Shown piece by piece: positions 7,451 to 17,295 of a stretch of DNA of 29,124 nt (its first letter is position 1; each line of letters opens with the position of its first letter). Source of the DNA: Thermomicrobiales bacterium (lineage in GTDB: Bacteria > Chloroflexota > Chloroflexia > Thermomicrobiales > UBA6265); NCBI GenBank assembly GCA_041390825.1, contig JAWKPF010000044.1, positions 1-29,124 on the forward strand. The letters are read 5' to 3'. The notes beneath the pieces were generated by a model. It was not told where the DNA came from, searched no databases, and was given only the letters and a program-made list of their open reading frames with translations. The translations under genes were made by a program, and so were the position numbers.

Positions 7451-7474
7451 TCCCCGGTGCAATTTGGTCTTTGG

Positions 7475-7509
7475 AGCAATCCCCCGGTCCTTTGGATCGG
7501 GGGATTGCT
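7475..7509. terminator. Bidirectional hairpin terminator between convergent genes
   Basis: A perfect 12-bp stem, AGCAATCCCCCG (7475-7486) with CGGGGGATTGCT (7498-7509), and an 11-base loop. T-runs on either side are weak. It lies between the stop of the secreted-protein gene and the stop of the opposing methyltransferase gene, so it can serve both. Confidence 0.75.
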
Positions 7510-7531
7510 CTTGCGCTCGGTGCTGCTCCGC

Positions 7532-8505
7532 TCAGAGCTTCGCGATCGAGCGGAGAACGACTCCCGGCGCGCCGACGCGCGCCTCGATGATGAACTTGTG
7601 ATAGCGCGTCGTCCCGAGACGGGCAAACAGCTCGCGCCACGCTCCGAGTTCATCCAGGCGCGACGGGGTTTGCGCCGACAGCATGCGGCCGATGGTGAAG
7701 AGCGCATGCTCGGCAGTGATGGTCGAGATGAGGGTGATACCGATCGTCAAGCCAGACTGGGAGACCGATTCAAGGAGATCCAGCACCACCGGTCCGCGAT
7801 CGTCGCCCAAGCCTTCGGCGTAGACGATTGCGCGGCCGGACGGCATGAGATGCTCGCGGAGACCCGAAAGCAATGGCCGCAGCACAAGGAGTCCGTCCTC
7901 TCCGCCGTCGCCATAGACCGGGAAATCGATCGATGCCGGTACCGGCACGAAGGGCGGGTTGGCCACAATCAGCGCAAAGCGATTCTGGTCTACCGGTGCG
8001 TAGAGATTGCCGGAAACGGCGGTGAAGCGATCCTGAGTCTCGTTCAACATCGCATTGAACGTGGCCGCTTCGATCGCTCGATCAGAAAGATCGACCCCGG
8101 TCCAGACGATTCCCCGGCGGAGGATTTCAGGACCTGCGGCGATGCCCGAGCCTGTGCAAGATCGAGCGCGTACCCGGACGACGGCAGCGAACTTGATCGC
8201 CGCTGCAGATAGTTTGCGAGCGTGTAGGACTCCGGACCGGAGGTAGATATCCGGCAAGGTCGGGGTCGAAGCCGGGATCAGGCGCGGCTGGTGGAAACCA
8301 CGAGTACTGTCCAGAACGACTGACGGTTGCAGGCCGGCGGTCAGGACGCCGTCGCCAGACGCATCGATTGCCAGCAATCCCGTCGCCAGATTAAAGCTTC
8401 CGGCAGATCTCGTCAGAATCGATTCGACCACGTCCAGCGCAAGCGGCTCGCCGAGGGTGTAGAGACGCAAGGCATCCGTAACGTGGGATCAGGCGTCAGG
8501 CGCAC
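7532..8505 (-). CDS. Class I SAM-dependent methyltransferase (HemK/RlmG-like, NPPF motif), with frame breaks near its N-terminal half
   Basis: The downstream half reads cleanly: VDLSDRAIEAATFNAMLN (motif II region), then IVANPPFVPVP, the (N/D)PP(F/Y) motif of N-methyltransferases that modify amide or exocyclic amino groups. Motif I is LDLCTGSGIAA, but LDL and CTGSGIAA are in different frames (about 8159, one T missing from a TTT). Further upstream, the natural reading PESYTLANYLQRR and LTPDPTLRDALRLY each needs another single-base shift. The gene probably starts near GTG 8505; in the sequence as given an uninterrupted frame starts at TTG 8470. The substrate (rRNA, protein release factor or other) cannot be told. 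This is the first gene of the indel-rich stretch. Confidence 0.7.
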
Positions 8506-8646
8506 AGGGAGAAATGTCTAGATTCGGGAATACGGAGACGTCAGATGATCAGAGCAGCATCTCGTGCGCCAAGTCGAACCCATGCCGGTCGACGCGGAGC
8601 AGATGAGCGCAATACTTTCTCGTTCGGGGAAAGAGACGTGCACCAG

Positions 8647-9680
8647 TCATGACGCAACCGCCTGCTGCGCCAACTGTCGTTCGAAGAACTGGAACTGTTT
8701 CTTTTAAAGTGGCAGGCGGATATGACCGCGTGCCTCCGACCGAACGCAGCGAAGAGTGGCCGTTCTTGCGCGCAAATGGGTTTCGCGATGATCCGGACAC
8801 GGCGCCGGATGAATGCGCGCACCGGATGGCGGTCGATCGGATTCGGGACTTCGCCTTTCAACCGACGGCGTGGTGGTCGTTTCCAGTTCTGATGGTCGGG
8901 AATCGAATGCAGCGAGTCAAGCGATGGCGCGAGATGCATCGGCGACGAAAAAGACCTCTTCGATGGGCCGTCTTCGACAATTCCGCCCAGATACGCGACC
9001 CGACTCAGCTCACAGAGATAGCGCACCACGCGCAGGTCATGCGAGATGAACGAATGGGTGACGCCAGACGCTGGTGCGTCGCGCAGGGGTGAACGCTTTG
9101 CGCCTGGATCGAAGCATCGAGGCGGACACGTTCGTCGAGCACCAGCACTTCCGGATCGGCGCCAATGCGCGCGCAATGTTGACCGCTGGCCGCCGCTCGG
9201 CTGATGGGGATAGCGGTTGGCCAGACTCTTGTCGAGCCCGACGAGCGCCAACAGCTCCTCCACCCGTTTGCGGCGTTGCCGCCTGCATCTCCCAGATGAT
9301 GGATGCGCAAAGGCTCCTCGAGGGCCGTGCCGATGCGCATGCGCGGCGCAAGCGCGGCATAGGGATCCTGGAAGACCATCTGCCTTGCGGGGTAGTCACG
9401 CGCCTGGGATTTGCTCAAGCGGACGATGTCCGGAATCGACCGTGACCTGTCCTGATGCGGGTGCCTCGAGACGAAGCAGCACCTTTGGCCAGGGTGCTCT
9501 GCCACACCCGCTTTCGCCCATGATTCCCAGGATCTCGCCCCGTTCGACGGTGAGGTTCATCGTCGAGGGCGACCAGCATGACGCCTCCTGCAGCGCCTCG
9601 CACCGGGTATTCCTTTGACCAGATTCTCGATGACGACAACGGCCTCCCGCTCATCGAACCCCCGCCTCCCGCAGCTCCAG
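8647..9680 (-). pseudogene. OppF/DppF-type ABC ATPase, frame broken by several single-base indels
   Basis: Pieces in three frames assemble into one ATPase in the right order: REAVVVIENLVK, then KEYPVRGAAGG, Walker A (GESGCG+STLAK, frame-shifted), MVFQDPYAAL (Q-loop), LANRYPHQ-SGGQR (signature), ARALA, EVLVLDERVS (Walker B), FISHDLRVVRYLC (switch His), YLGGIVEDGP, and the oligopeptide-binding tail with NPIDRP and a Cys/Arg-rich region ending PICAQERPLF. These are typical of the second ATPase of Dpp/Opp peptide importers, which powers uptake together with OppD. The end is uncertain (between 8540 and 8650). It is the last gene of the five-gene minus-strand operon. Confidence 0.75.
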
Positions 9681-9683
9681 CCG

Positions 9684-10600
9684 TCAACGGATGAATACAT
9701 GCAACTGCCGCCCGCGATCGCCTATTGGGGACAAGGGTGGCTGCCCTGTCAGGCAATCGCCCTGCACGTAGCGACAACGTGGCGCGAAAACGCATCCGGC
9801 GGCAGATTTCGGAGAGGGCAGCCGTCCCTCGATCGCCGCAGCGGGAGCCCCCGGTTGGTGCGCAACGTAGGCGCCGACGCCAGCAATGCCGTGTAGGGAT
9901 GAACGGGATCGCGGAAGAGACTTCCGACGCGGTCGCCAGATCTCCACCAGCGCTACTGGCGTACATCACCATCACCCGGTTGGCTACGGTTTGAATGATC
10001 CGTCGTAGCTGAATGAAGATCAGCGCATGTTGAGCTCGTTCTTGAGCGAGATCAGAAGATCGACGGATCTGCGCCCGACGACATTGCCGAGGGCGGGTGG
10101 TTGGCTCTATCGTTGTGACTGCCGAAATCAGGAGGAGCGCCATGGTACGGCGACCCGTTGATGCTGGCCTCCGCTCAACCCCAGGGATAGGACTTCATGC
10201 GCGATTCCGGCGCCGATGCCGACCAGTTTCGCTGATGGCGAGCGCTGCGGCATCTGACTTCGACACCTCGAGGAAAATGGCAACGATATCGGTGGGAGCC
10301 GGGCGCCGACGGTGAAGAGCGGATCAGCAGACGTCCAAGAACCTGTTGATGCCACTCCTCTCCGCGCATGCGCGGTCAATCCAAAGGGAACGTGCAGGTC
10401 GACACCGCCGAATTCCGATTCGCCCGGACTCGATCTGTCCCGGATGGTCGACCAGACCCATGATCGACAGCGCGGCGACGCTCTTGCCGCTACCACTCTC
10501 CCCACGATGCCAAGGCATTCGCCGGGATAGACCTCGAACGAGACATCGTCGACCGCGACGAAGCGTCCGTTGCGCGTATGGAAATGATCGGTGAGATTGC
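9684..10600 (-). pseudogene. OppD/DppD-type ABC ATPase, frame broken by several single-base indels
   Basis: The N-terminus reads PQLMVRNLTDHFHTRNGRFV, then VDDVSFEVYPGECLGIVG. Walker A appears in a second frame as GESGSGKSVAALSIMGLVDH. Then FGGVDLHVPFGLTA, a signature LGLSGGQHQRVAV, a damaged Walker B/EPTT segment (TTIEPTTR for the usual ADEPTTALD), ALIFI, VANRVMVMYA, and a C-terminal AAGCVFAPRCRYVQGDCLT, the Cys-containing tail of oligopeptide ATPases. All motifs of a working enzyme are present, split over frames. It overlaps or abuts the permease upstream and the OppF-like gene downstream. Confidence 0.75.
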
Positions 10601-11550
10601 GAACCATGAGCTGCGGTTGCGTCGTTTCGCTCTCATGCTGTCGGTAACCGGATCGAGCAACTGGCGCAAGCCGTCGCTCATGATGTTGAGACTCAGGGTG
10701 ACCAACAGGATGGCCAGACCAGGCAACGTGATGACCTGGGTACTCAGGCACTGGCGATGTATTGTGTACTGTCCAGCATCATGCCACCCAGCGATACAAC
10801 GCCGAGTCCGGAGAAAGCCTGGCGCTGCCCGAGAGTCGACACCCAATCCGCACTGGAGCGTCGCGATGATAGCGATCGCCGGAGCACGTTGGGAAGCACA
10901 TAGCGGATGCCGATACGCCAGAGGCTTGCGCCGAGCACCTGCGCGGAACGGACATAGTCGCGCTGCATCTCCTGCAAGACCACACCGCGCACGCCATCCG
11001 GCTGAAGTAGACCCAGCCGGCCAATCCCAGCAGCACGATCAGAATGGGATCGAGGTCTTTATCGCGGCCACGATCGCCATCAGCGATATCGACGTAGGTG
11101 CCGTTGGAGATTCCGACCACGCGCATCAGGATTGCGTCGGTTCTGCCGTCACAGCCCGCTGATCAACCTGAGCGTGACACCGAGCGCCATCGAAAGACAG
11201 AGTCCCGCGAACGCCACGAGCGAAACGCGCAAGCCGTAGAGGATGCGCGAGAGCATGTCGCGGCCGAGACCGTCCGTCTGAGCGGGAATTCTGGTCGAGC
11301 CGCGATCAGCGTGGTCCTGAGAACGGCGGGCGCAACCGGTGCGGTGCATGCTGTGGTTGCGCGAGGGGTCGTGATCGGTAATCAACGGAGCGGCCAAAGG
11401 CGCCCGGCCATCAGGCAGAAGAGGAGCCAAACCGGCCAAGAGGGTGCGACTTCCTCGCGCTGGAAGAAACGAGCGCCATTTCTCCGTCCACCGTTTGCCC
11501 CGGCTCTCCGGAATGAGGGGAGCGCTATCGATGTCTCCTGAACGCCAACC
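10600..11550 (-). pseudogene. DppC/OppC-type ABC permease, frame broken by several single-base indels
   Basis: The reading TDGLGRDMLSRILYGLRVSL leads into LVAFAGLCLSMALGVTL (a membrane helix), the EAA loop region RDYVRSAQVLGASLWRIGIR followed by YVLPNV, and the last helix LPGLAILLVTLSLNIMSDGLRQLLDPVTD. 'GTDGLGRDMLSRILYG' and the terminal 'LNxxGDxLRDxLDP'-like segment are hallmarks of DppC. The N-terminal tail shows an unusual Arg/Trp-rich stretch that may be frame-shifted. It forms the membrane channel with the DppB-like permease upstream. Confidence 0.75.
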
Positions 11551-11559
11551 AACCCATGC

Positions 11560-12465
11560 GTTACGCCTCGATACGGATTCTGGGATCGAGCACCATGTAG
11601 AGCAGTCGATTCCAAGATTACGCATAAAGACCATAGCTGCCGGAATTGTGGATGCCTGAATCAAATGGTGAAGCCGTATGCGCGTTGACGGAGTCGATAG
11701 CCAATTGGCCGACACCCGGATAGTTGAAAACAACCTCCGCCACGATGGTGCCACCCAACAGATAGCCCAGGTCGATCCCAATGGTCAAAATCAAGGTGGC
11801 ATCGCCATGAAGCGGTATTCGTGACCCGGCCGGTTCGAAATGCCGAAGGCGCGCGCGGTGCGCACATGCTCCCGATGGAATGTATCGACGGAGGCGCGCA
11901 AGACGCGAAGACTACCGGAAAGACGCGAAACACTGCGATTGCGGATGCTCAGGCTCTTCCAGCCGTCGAAACCCACCGCGGGAAACCAGCCGAAATGGAC
12001 AGAAAAGACGAGCACGAGCATCAGCGCGACCTGTAGCAACAAAGTCGACCGACGAGCGTGCCGACAGCGATACCGAACCGGTCGATGGCGCTACCGGGAT
12101 GACGGGCGCCAGCCACACCGAGCGTGATTGCCACGATCAGCGCGAGGGCTGGGCGAGGTCAGCGCGGCAACGCGGTTTCTGGCACACGTTGCCAGATCAA
12201 CTCGAACAATCGGCCGCTGGTAGCGAAACGAGGTGCCGAAGTCGCCGCGCGGGATACCGACACGAACGCCCACAACTGGGTCGTCAAGGGCCGATCGGTG
12301 CCGAACTGTTCCCGGTGTAGCCTTTGCAGGATCTCGCCGCTGGCAAAGACCGGCTTTCATGCGCTGGTCGCCAGCGGTCAACCGCATGAGCACGAAGACA
12401 ACGAGCACGATGACGACGACCAGAATGACGTTCTGAGCCAGGCGTCGAAGAATGACTTTCCGCAT
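11560..12465 (-). pseudogene. DppB/OppB-type ABC permease, frame broken by several single-base indels
   Basis: It starts MRKVILRRLAQNVILVVVIV, the standard N-terminal helix of DppB, at ATG 12465. The middle reads LLLQVALMLVLVFSVHFGWF, PAVGFDGWKSL, then EHVRTARAFGISNR (EAA loop; normally RTARAKGL), and the end is spread over frames as GTIVAEVVF-like, NYPGVGQLA, STIPAAMVFM and NLGID, the expected last helices. Only short runs stay in one frame. It lies 109 bases after the binding-protein stop, in the same direction. Confidence 0.75.
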
Positions 12466-12574
12466 GACGATCCTGGTTCGTCAGCGCGCGCATGCGCGCC
12501 ACATAACACGATCATGCTGCCGGAACCCTGTGGGCGGCCTGACAGCTCACGGATTCGATCGGCAAACGCGATGC

Positions 12575-14147
12575 TACTCCGACTTGGTCGCGAAGCGCAG
12601 GAGCGGTTCGCCCACCAGCGGAACGCGATTGTAATTTTGCACCTTGCTGGAAACGATGAACGGCCACAGCTCGTCCGAGAGGTAGAGCGACGGCTGAATG
12701 TCCCAGAGGTAACCAGCGAGGTCATTGATCTTGGCCAGGCGCTCGTCACCGGTGGAGGTGCGCTGGCCTCGATCATTGGCGGAATGGCCGGATCATCCAG
12801 GTGAAGACGGCCTCCGCCGTCGGCCCAGCATAGAACCCGAGGACGAAATCGGGATCGTAGTTGAAGCTGGCCAACGTGTTGAGCGAGGTCGTATCATGCA
12901 GTAGCGGTGCGGTATGCGCCGACTTCCAGGGTGGTGATATCGACGTTGATGTGCCGACATCCTGGAGGAACTGAGCGATCGCCTGAACGACTTCTCTGAT
13001 GCGGCACCAGGGTCGTGGTGGCCATCGTCAGGGTGAAGTCCTTTAAGTGCTTGCCAGGAGCTCCTTGGCCTTGTCCGGATCGAAGTCGAAGCGCTCAGGC
13101 TGCTCCTCGTATCCAGGGGAGTTGGTGGCAATCGACGAATAGGGAACCTTGCCGACGCCCAGCAGAATCCCATCGACAATCGCCTGGCGGTCCACAGCGA
13201 AGGCGAGTGCTCCATGGATTTCCTGCGGCGAGATTGCCCTGATTCTGGTAGATGCAGACGATCTGGGTCAGGGGCGGGACGTCGATGACGAAGTAATTGT
13301 CGTCATCTCACCTGGTCGAGCTGCTCGGACGAGCAACGAGTGACGGACGTCGGCCTGGCCGGTCAGCAGGCGCCGACGCGCGCGTTGGCGTCCTGGATGT
13401 AGTCGAAGACGACGGTCTGGATACCAGGCGCGCCAGCCCAGTAGTCGGTGTTGGCTTCGGAGTGACTCGGTTCTCACTGTAGCCGATCCATTTGTAGGGA
13501 CCGGCGCCGATGGCACGCTGGGTGAAGAGGTGGGATCGGCGATGTCCGCGCTCGGGAAGATCGGCGCGACCGTGAGCGATTTCTCGAGCGGGCCGAAGAC
13601 TTCCGCGGTGACGACCTCGACCGTGGTGGCGTCCACGATGCTGACCGACATGACCGTAAAGATCAGTCCGTGCCAGGCCATACCCGCATCGGGGTTGCCG
13701 GCGCGGTCGAGGGTGGCTTTGACATCCTCGGCGGTTACCGGCGAGCCGTCGTGGAAGGTGACACCCTCGCGCAGGGTGAGCCTCATGGTGGTCGGGTCGG
13801 TCATTTCCCAGGCCGTGGCGAGGTGCCCGACGATCGTGCCATCGGCGCTGTCATAGCCAAGCAACGAGTCGTGGACCAGGGAAGCCACCTGGGCATCGAC
13901 CAGTCCAAAGACCGTGTAGGAGTCCCACTGCGCCGAGGTCGGGGGTTCGGCATTAGCGATAACGAGCGTGCCGCTGGGCGCCGTCTGGGCGTCACGCCCG
14001 AGACCGACGTCTCAGAGAGGAGCGCGACCGCTCCGGAAAGGAGAGTCCCAGCGCCGCAGCGCGCTTGAGCGGCTTCGCGCCGGGTCATGGTTCCGCGAGA
14101 ATCGCCTGGCGGAGCTCATTCAGTTCGAGTTCGCGTGCTTTTTCCAC
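12575..14147 (-). pseudogene. ABC transporter substrate-binding protein, family 5 (peptide/oligosaccharide), frame broken by several single-base indels
   Basis: GTG 14147 follows AAAGGAG by about nine bases and gives EKARELELNELRQAILA; after one missing base the frame continues TMTRREAA. A further shift reads LKRAAALGLSFP before returning to VALLSETSVS, so the twin-arginine signal is intact once indels are allowed for. A long clean run follows: VHDSLLGYDSADGTIVGHLA, TAWEMTDPTTMRLTLREGVT, FHDGSPVTAEDVKATLDRA, which is the classic SBP_bac_5 segment. The C-terminus reads INDLAGYLWDIQPSLYLSDE and ends RFATKSE. It delivers ligand to the permease-ATPase genes that follow. Family 5 proteins bind peptides, nickel or oligosaccharides; the ligand is not evident. 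Confidence 0.8.
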
Positions 14148-14304
14148 TGTGATTCGCTCCTTTGCGCTGAACGTCGAACACCTACGACATGACAACGTTC
14201 TGGTGATGTTCCCGTCCTTTCCGCTGTTCCTACGATCGATCTCCTCGCGCAAATGACTCCGCGAACGCTGGACCCGGGCGTGGATGGAGCGAACTAGAGT
14301 CGAG

Positions 14305-14321
14305 TTACTTGCATCATAGCA
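14305..14321 (-). promoter_or_regulatory. Candidate extended -10 promoter of the ABC importer operon
   Basis: On the minus strand, TGC-TATGAT (ATCATA at 14313-14318 on the plus strand) fits an extended -10 element. The leader to GTG 14147 would be about 158 nt. It lies in the 246-bp divergent space between the importer and the ROK regulator, the expected place for a ROK operator. Motif-based inference. Confidence 0.4.
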
Positions 14322-14393
14322 AAACGCGGTAAAAAAGGAGATTCGGCAACCAACGGGAGCAACGAAGCAGCAAGCCCACCTGGCCCAGGAGTC

Positions 14394-15653
14394 GTGGTGG
14401 TCACGGCAAGTCCGGTCGAACTCAGCCCATCGGATCGATGTTGGCCGATACCGCGCCAGCTCGAGGTTCTGCGCATCATCCGCGACCATGGCGTCATCAC
14501 GCAACGAAACGGCAGCCTGTTGCACACGAGCGCGAGCCAGGTCAGCCGCCTCACCGCACCGCTCATCGCGCGCAGCATCGTGACGGTCGAACCGCGGTTG
14601 CCATTGGTCGAGGGTCGTCCAACCGAGCTGCTGGCATTGGCGGAAGATACGCACTTTGTGTGGTCTGGACGTTGGCGGTCCGCGCAAGAGGCGTCGACGA
14701 GCTTGAGCGGACCAGGTTGGTTCCATGCAGGCATGCTCACCGGATCGCTTCCGGAACCCGGGCGCAAATCATCGAACGGTTGGCCGATTTGATCGATCGG
14801 GCTATCGAGGACAGCGGATGTGACGCGATCGGATGTGCTGGGGTTGGCGCTGCGCGCGCGATCATCGACCCGGTTTCCGGGGTCATCAGCGCCGGTCCGG
14901 AGACGCCTTCGTGGTCGCCGGAGTGGGCCAATTTCGACGTTCGCGGGGAGCTCGCCTGAGCGCTCCTCGGGATCGTTGGTCATCGACGACACGGTCCGCG
15001 CCTCGGCTGCCGCTGAACGGCAATATGGCAACGCGCGGGGTGTCGACGATTTCGTCTACGTGCTGGCCGATTCGGGGTTGGGGCGGCGCTCATGATCGAT
15101 GGGCGGCCCTATATCGGACCGGCCACCTGCGTGGCGAGGTGGTCACATCACGCTCGATCTCGATGGGCCGGTCTGCGGTTGCGGGCGGCGCGGCTGCGTG
15201 GAAATGTATGCCTCGACGAGCGCTATGCTGGCGTAAGGGACACACGATACTTCGACCTGGAGATCGGTTCGATGTCCGACCTGATCACGAACGCGCGCAG
15301 GACTCGGGCGATGGCGTACGAATCCTCATCGAGGGCGAGGCGTATGGGACGGTGATTAAGCATCCTGCTCTGACCCTCCTTTCCCCGCATTGATCGTGAT
15401 CGGAGGACGCGCCACCCAATCGACGGTGTACATGGAGGCCGCCCGAACTCGCGCACAGGCGGAATCGTTGGAACAACCGTTTGGCAGCGCGCGCATCGTG
15501 ACGAGCAGCCTGCTGGCAAACTCGGGCGCGCTGGGAGCCGCAACTCTGATGCTCAACCAACTCGGCGGCGTGCGGCGCTACCAATTCCACGCCGCCGGAG
15601 AACAGATCCTGTCTGCCAACCCGTTGCTGACACCAGAAGGAGCACCCTCATGA
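14394..15653 (+). pseudogene. ROK-family transcriptional regulator, frame broken by single-base indels
   Basis: The N-terminus has a winged-helix region: RQLEVLRIIRDHGVIT, then SASQVSRLTAPLIARSIVTV and EPRLPLVEGRPTELLAL, where 'GRP' ends the wing as in NagC/XylR-type ROK proteins. The sugar-binding part follows in other frames: IIERLADLIDRAIEDSG, GCAGVGAARAIIDPVSGVIS, VYVLADSGLG, then GHITLDLDGPVCGCG-RRGCVE, the ROK zinc motif (CxCGxxGCxE), and ALIVIGGRATQ. Such proteins repress sugar operons and release DNA on binding sugar ligands. Start GTG 14394/14397 follows AGGAG. The stop at 15651-15653 overlaps the next start (ATGA). It is divergent from the importer operon, which it probably controls. 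Confidence 0.78.
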
Positions 15654-16374
15654 GTCGACAACCGTTGCGCGTGCCGGCGATCGGGGTCGCTCCCGACGAT
15701 CTCGAGTTCTACTGTGGCGGCACGCTGGCGAACTGCCGCGCGGGGAGACTAGTGGTGATGGCCGTGGTCACCAACGGGGATATCGGCTCTGCGACGCACT
15801 CGATGGAAGGAGATCGCGGCCATCCGCAAGCAGGAAGCGCTCGATCTTACTGCGATGATCAGCGCGGAGCTGGTCTGGATGGACTATCACGACGTGAGCC
15901 TTCAGTCGACGAGTCCACCCGTCGCCGAGCATGATCGAAGTCATTCGGTACGCGCACCGGATGTGCCGCTCGGTCATTGGACCGACGACTATCACCCCGA
16001 TCATTCGTTGAGCGATGGCTGCCCGCGATGCGCGTGCATCATGACCGGCGTCCTGTTGATCGTCATTTTGGCTTCCGCCTATCTCAAGAAGATTCCCACC
16101 CACTTTCTGCCGACACACCATGGCTGGTCAACTTCGTGCCAGAGGTCTATGTGGACGTTACGAGACGTTCTCGATCAAGCAGCAGATGCTGGCCTGCCAC
16201 AAGAGCCAGAATGCCTGGATCAGCGATGTTTTCGGAGGGCCGAAGCATTGCCCAAATGAGTGGAAGTGCAGACCGCGTTTCGTGGCTGCGGAAGGTGCGC
16301 GTATGCGGAAGGGTTCCGGGCGTTGGAGACGCTCTCCGCGGGCGCGAGATTACCGGTTGCTTCCGTTTGAGTAG
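15650..16374 (+). pseudogene. PIG-L/LmbE-family zinc deacetylase, frame broken by single-base indels
   Basis: The enzyme family removes acetyl groups from N-acetylglucosaminyl compounds using zinc. It reads AIGVAPDDLEFYCGGTLA (family motif usually AHPDD...CGGT), VVMAVVTNGDIGSATHSMEE, IRKQEALD (other frame), ISAELVWMDYHD, VIRYARPDV (other frame), LGHWTDDYHPDHSLS (second metal motif, HPDH), FSIKQQMLACHKSQ, and ends ARDYRLLPFE. It is about 240 residues, normal for the family. The first metal histidine of AHPDD is Ala here in the sequence as given; this may be an error or a real loss. It is coupled to the ROK gene by ATGA overlap, which suggests an amino-sugar role. Bacillithiol/mycothiol-type roles are the alternative. 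Confidence 0.78.
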
Positions 16375-16433
16375 CGCGATACCGAGCGGTGGCCGGGTGT
16401 CCGAGGTGAGCCGATTTGGCAGGCAAGATGACC

Positions 16434-16605
16434 GGGCAGCCACGGAGGGCTGCGGCTACGCGGGATGGTCAGGTTGACGGGGCAGCCACGGAGGGCTGCG
16501 GCTACGCGGGATGGTCAGGTTGATGGGGCAGCCACAGAGGGCTGCGGCTACGCGGAAAGGGCCGGTTGACGGGGCAGCCACAGAGGGCTGCGGCTACGCT
16601 GGGTG
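16434..16605 (+). repeat. Four tandem 46-bp hairpin repeats between convergent genes
   Basis: Units begin at 16434, 16480, 16526 and 16572, exactly 46 bases apart. Each has stem GCAGCC, loop ACGGAG (units 1-2) or ACAGAG (units 3-4), stem GGCTGC, then GGCTACGC, with a spacer such as GGGATGGTCAGGTTGA. It shares the loop and the CTACG tail with the 59-130 hairpins. The HAD phosphatase stop codon (16594-16596) lies inside the last CTACG. There are no variable spacers of CRISPR type. Confidence 0.92.
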
Positions 16606-17295
16606 GCGGATCTTCCCTTGATCAATGGTTGTCGAGAGCGGTGATCGTCTCCGGGTGAACAGCTCGATCGAGTCGAGTTGCAGGTCGGCGATGCAATAAG
16701 CCAGCGGTGGTCAGCCGCGGAGTTCAGTGGAGGCGGGATGGCGATACAGGTCATCTTGGCGGCTTTGGCGGCGAGGACACCTGCGGCGAGTCTTCCAGGG
16801 CCAGGCAGTTGGCAGGCGCAGACGCTGGCGCGGCGCGCGCATTCGGATATATACACCGCGGGGTGGCTTGCATAGGGTTCGTGCTCGGCGGATTGCAACA
16901 CGGCGAAGTCGCCGCGCAGGCCAGTTTTTTCGAGCACAGCCTCGATGATCTCCATCGCCGAGGAGGAGGTAAGTCCGACCGCGTATCCGGGTGCTACGCG
17001 CGGCGCGCACGGCCTCGACCGCGCCGGGAAGGGCTGCGCCCCCGCTCTTCGATCAGGGCGATGACATTGCTACCATACGCCTTCGACTTCGCGTTTGATG
17101 GGTTCGCTCCACGGATGGCGGGCATACCAGAACCCTCGACGACCTCATCGGTGCGCAGCCCCATGGTGAGGAAACCGTCTTCTTCCACCACATGGGCACG
17201 CCGATGGCGTCTATGGCGCGCGTTTCGGCGATGCGCCAGAGTGGGTTCGAATCGATCAACAACCCATCCATGTCGAAAATGACCGCTTCGATCAC
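16594..17295 (-). pseudogene. HAD-family sugar phosphatase (HxpB/YniC-like), frame broken by single-base indels
   Basis: It starts IEAVIFDMDGLLIDSNPLWR after GTG 17295: HAD motif I with nucleophile and acid Asp (DMD). Then FLTMGLRTDEVVE and, in another frame, MEIIEAVLEKTGLRGDF, VLQSAEHEPY (E. coli YniC has ASAEKLPYSKPHP here), HPAVYI, a motif IV shared between frames (ALEDSPAG), and a terminal LIADLQLDSIELF. Order and length (about 234 residues) match 2-deoxyglucose-6-phosphate/hexitol phosphatases. AGGGAG lies upstream. Its GTG overlaps the TGA of the K+ channel (GTGA), which points to coupling. The stop falls in the 46-bp repeat array. Confidence 0.72.

Noticed and set aside
7457..8212. Plus-strand frame opposite the methyltransferase
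   Set aside because: No motif and it would run through the terminator hairpin; the NPPF motif is on the minus strand.
16434..16605. CRISPR-like array
   Set aside because: Spacing is a constant 46 bases and the 'spacers' are near-identical, so this is a plain tandem repeat. No cas gene is present.
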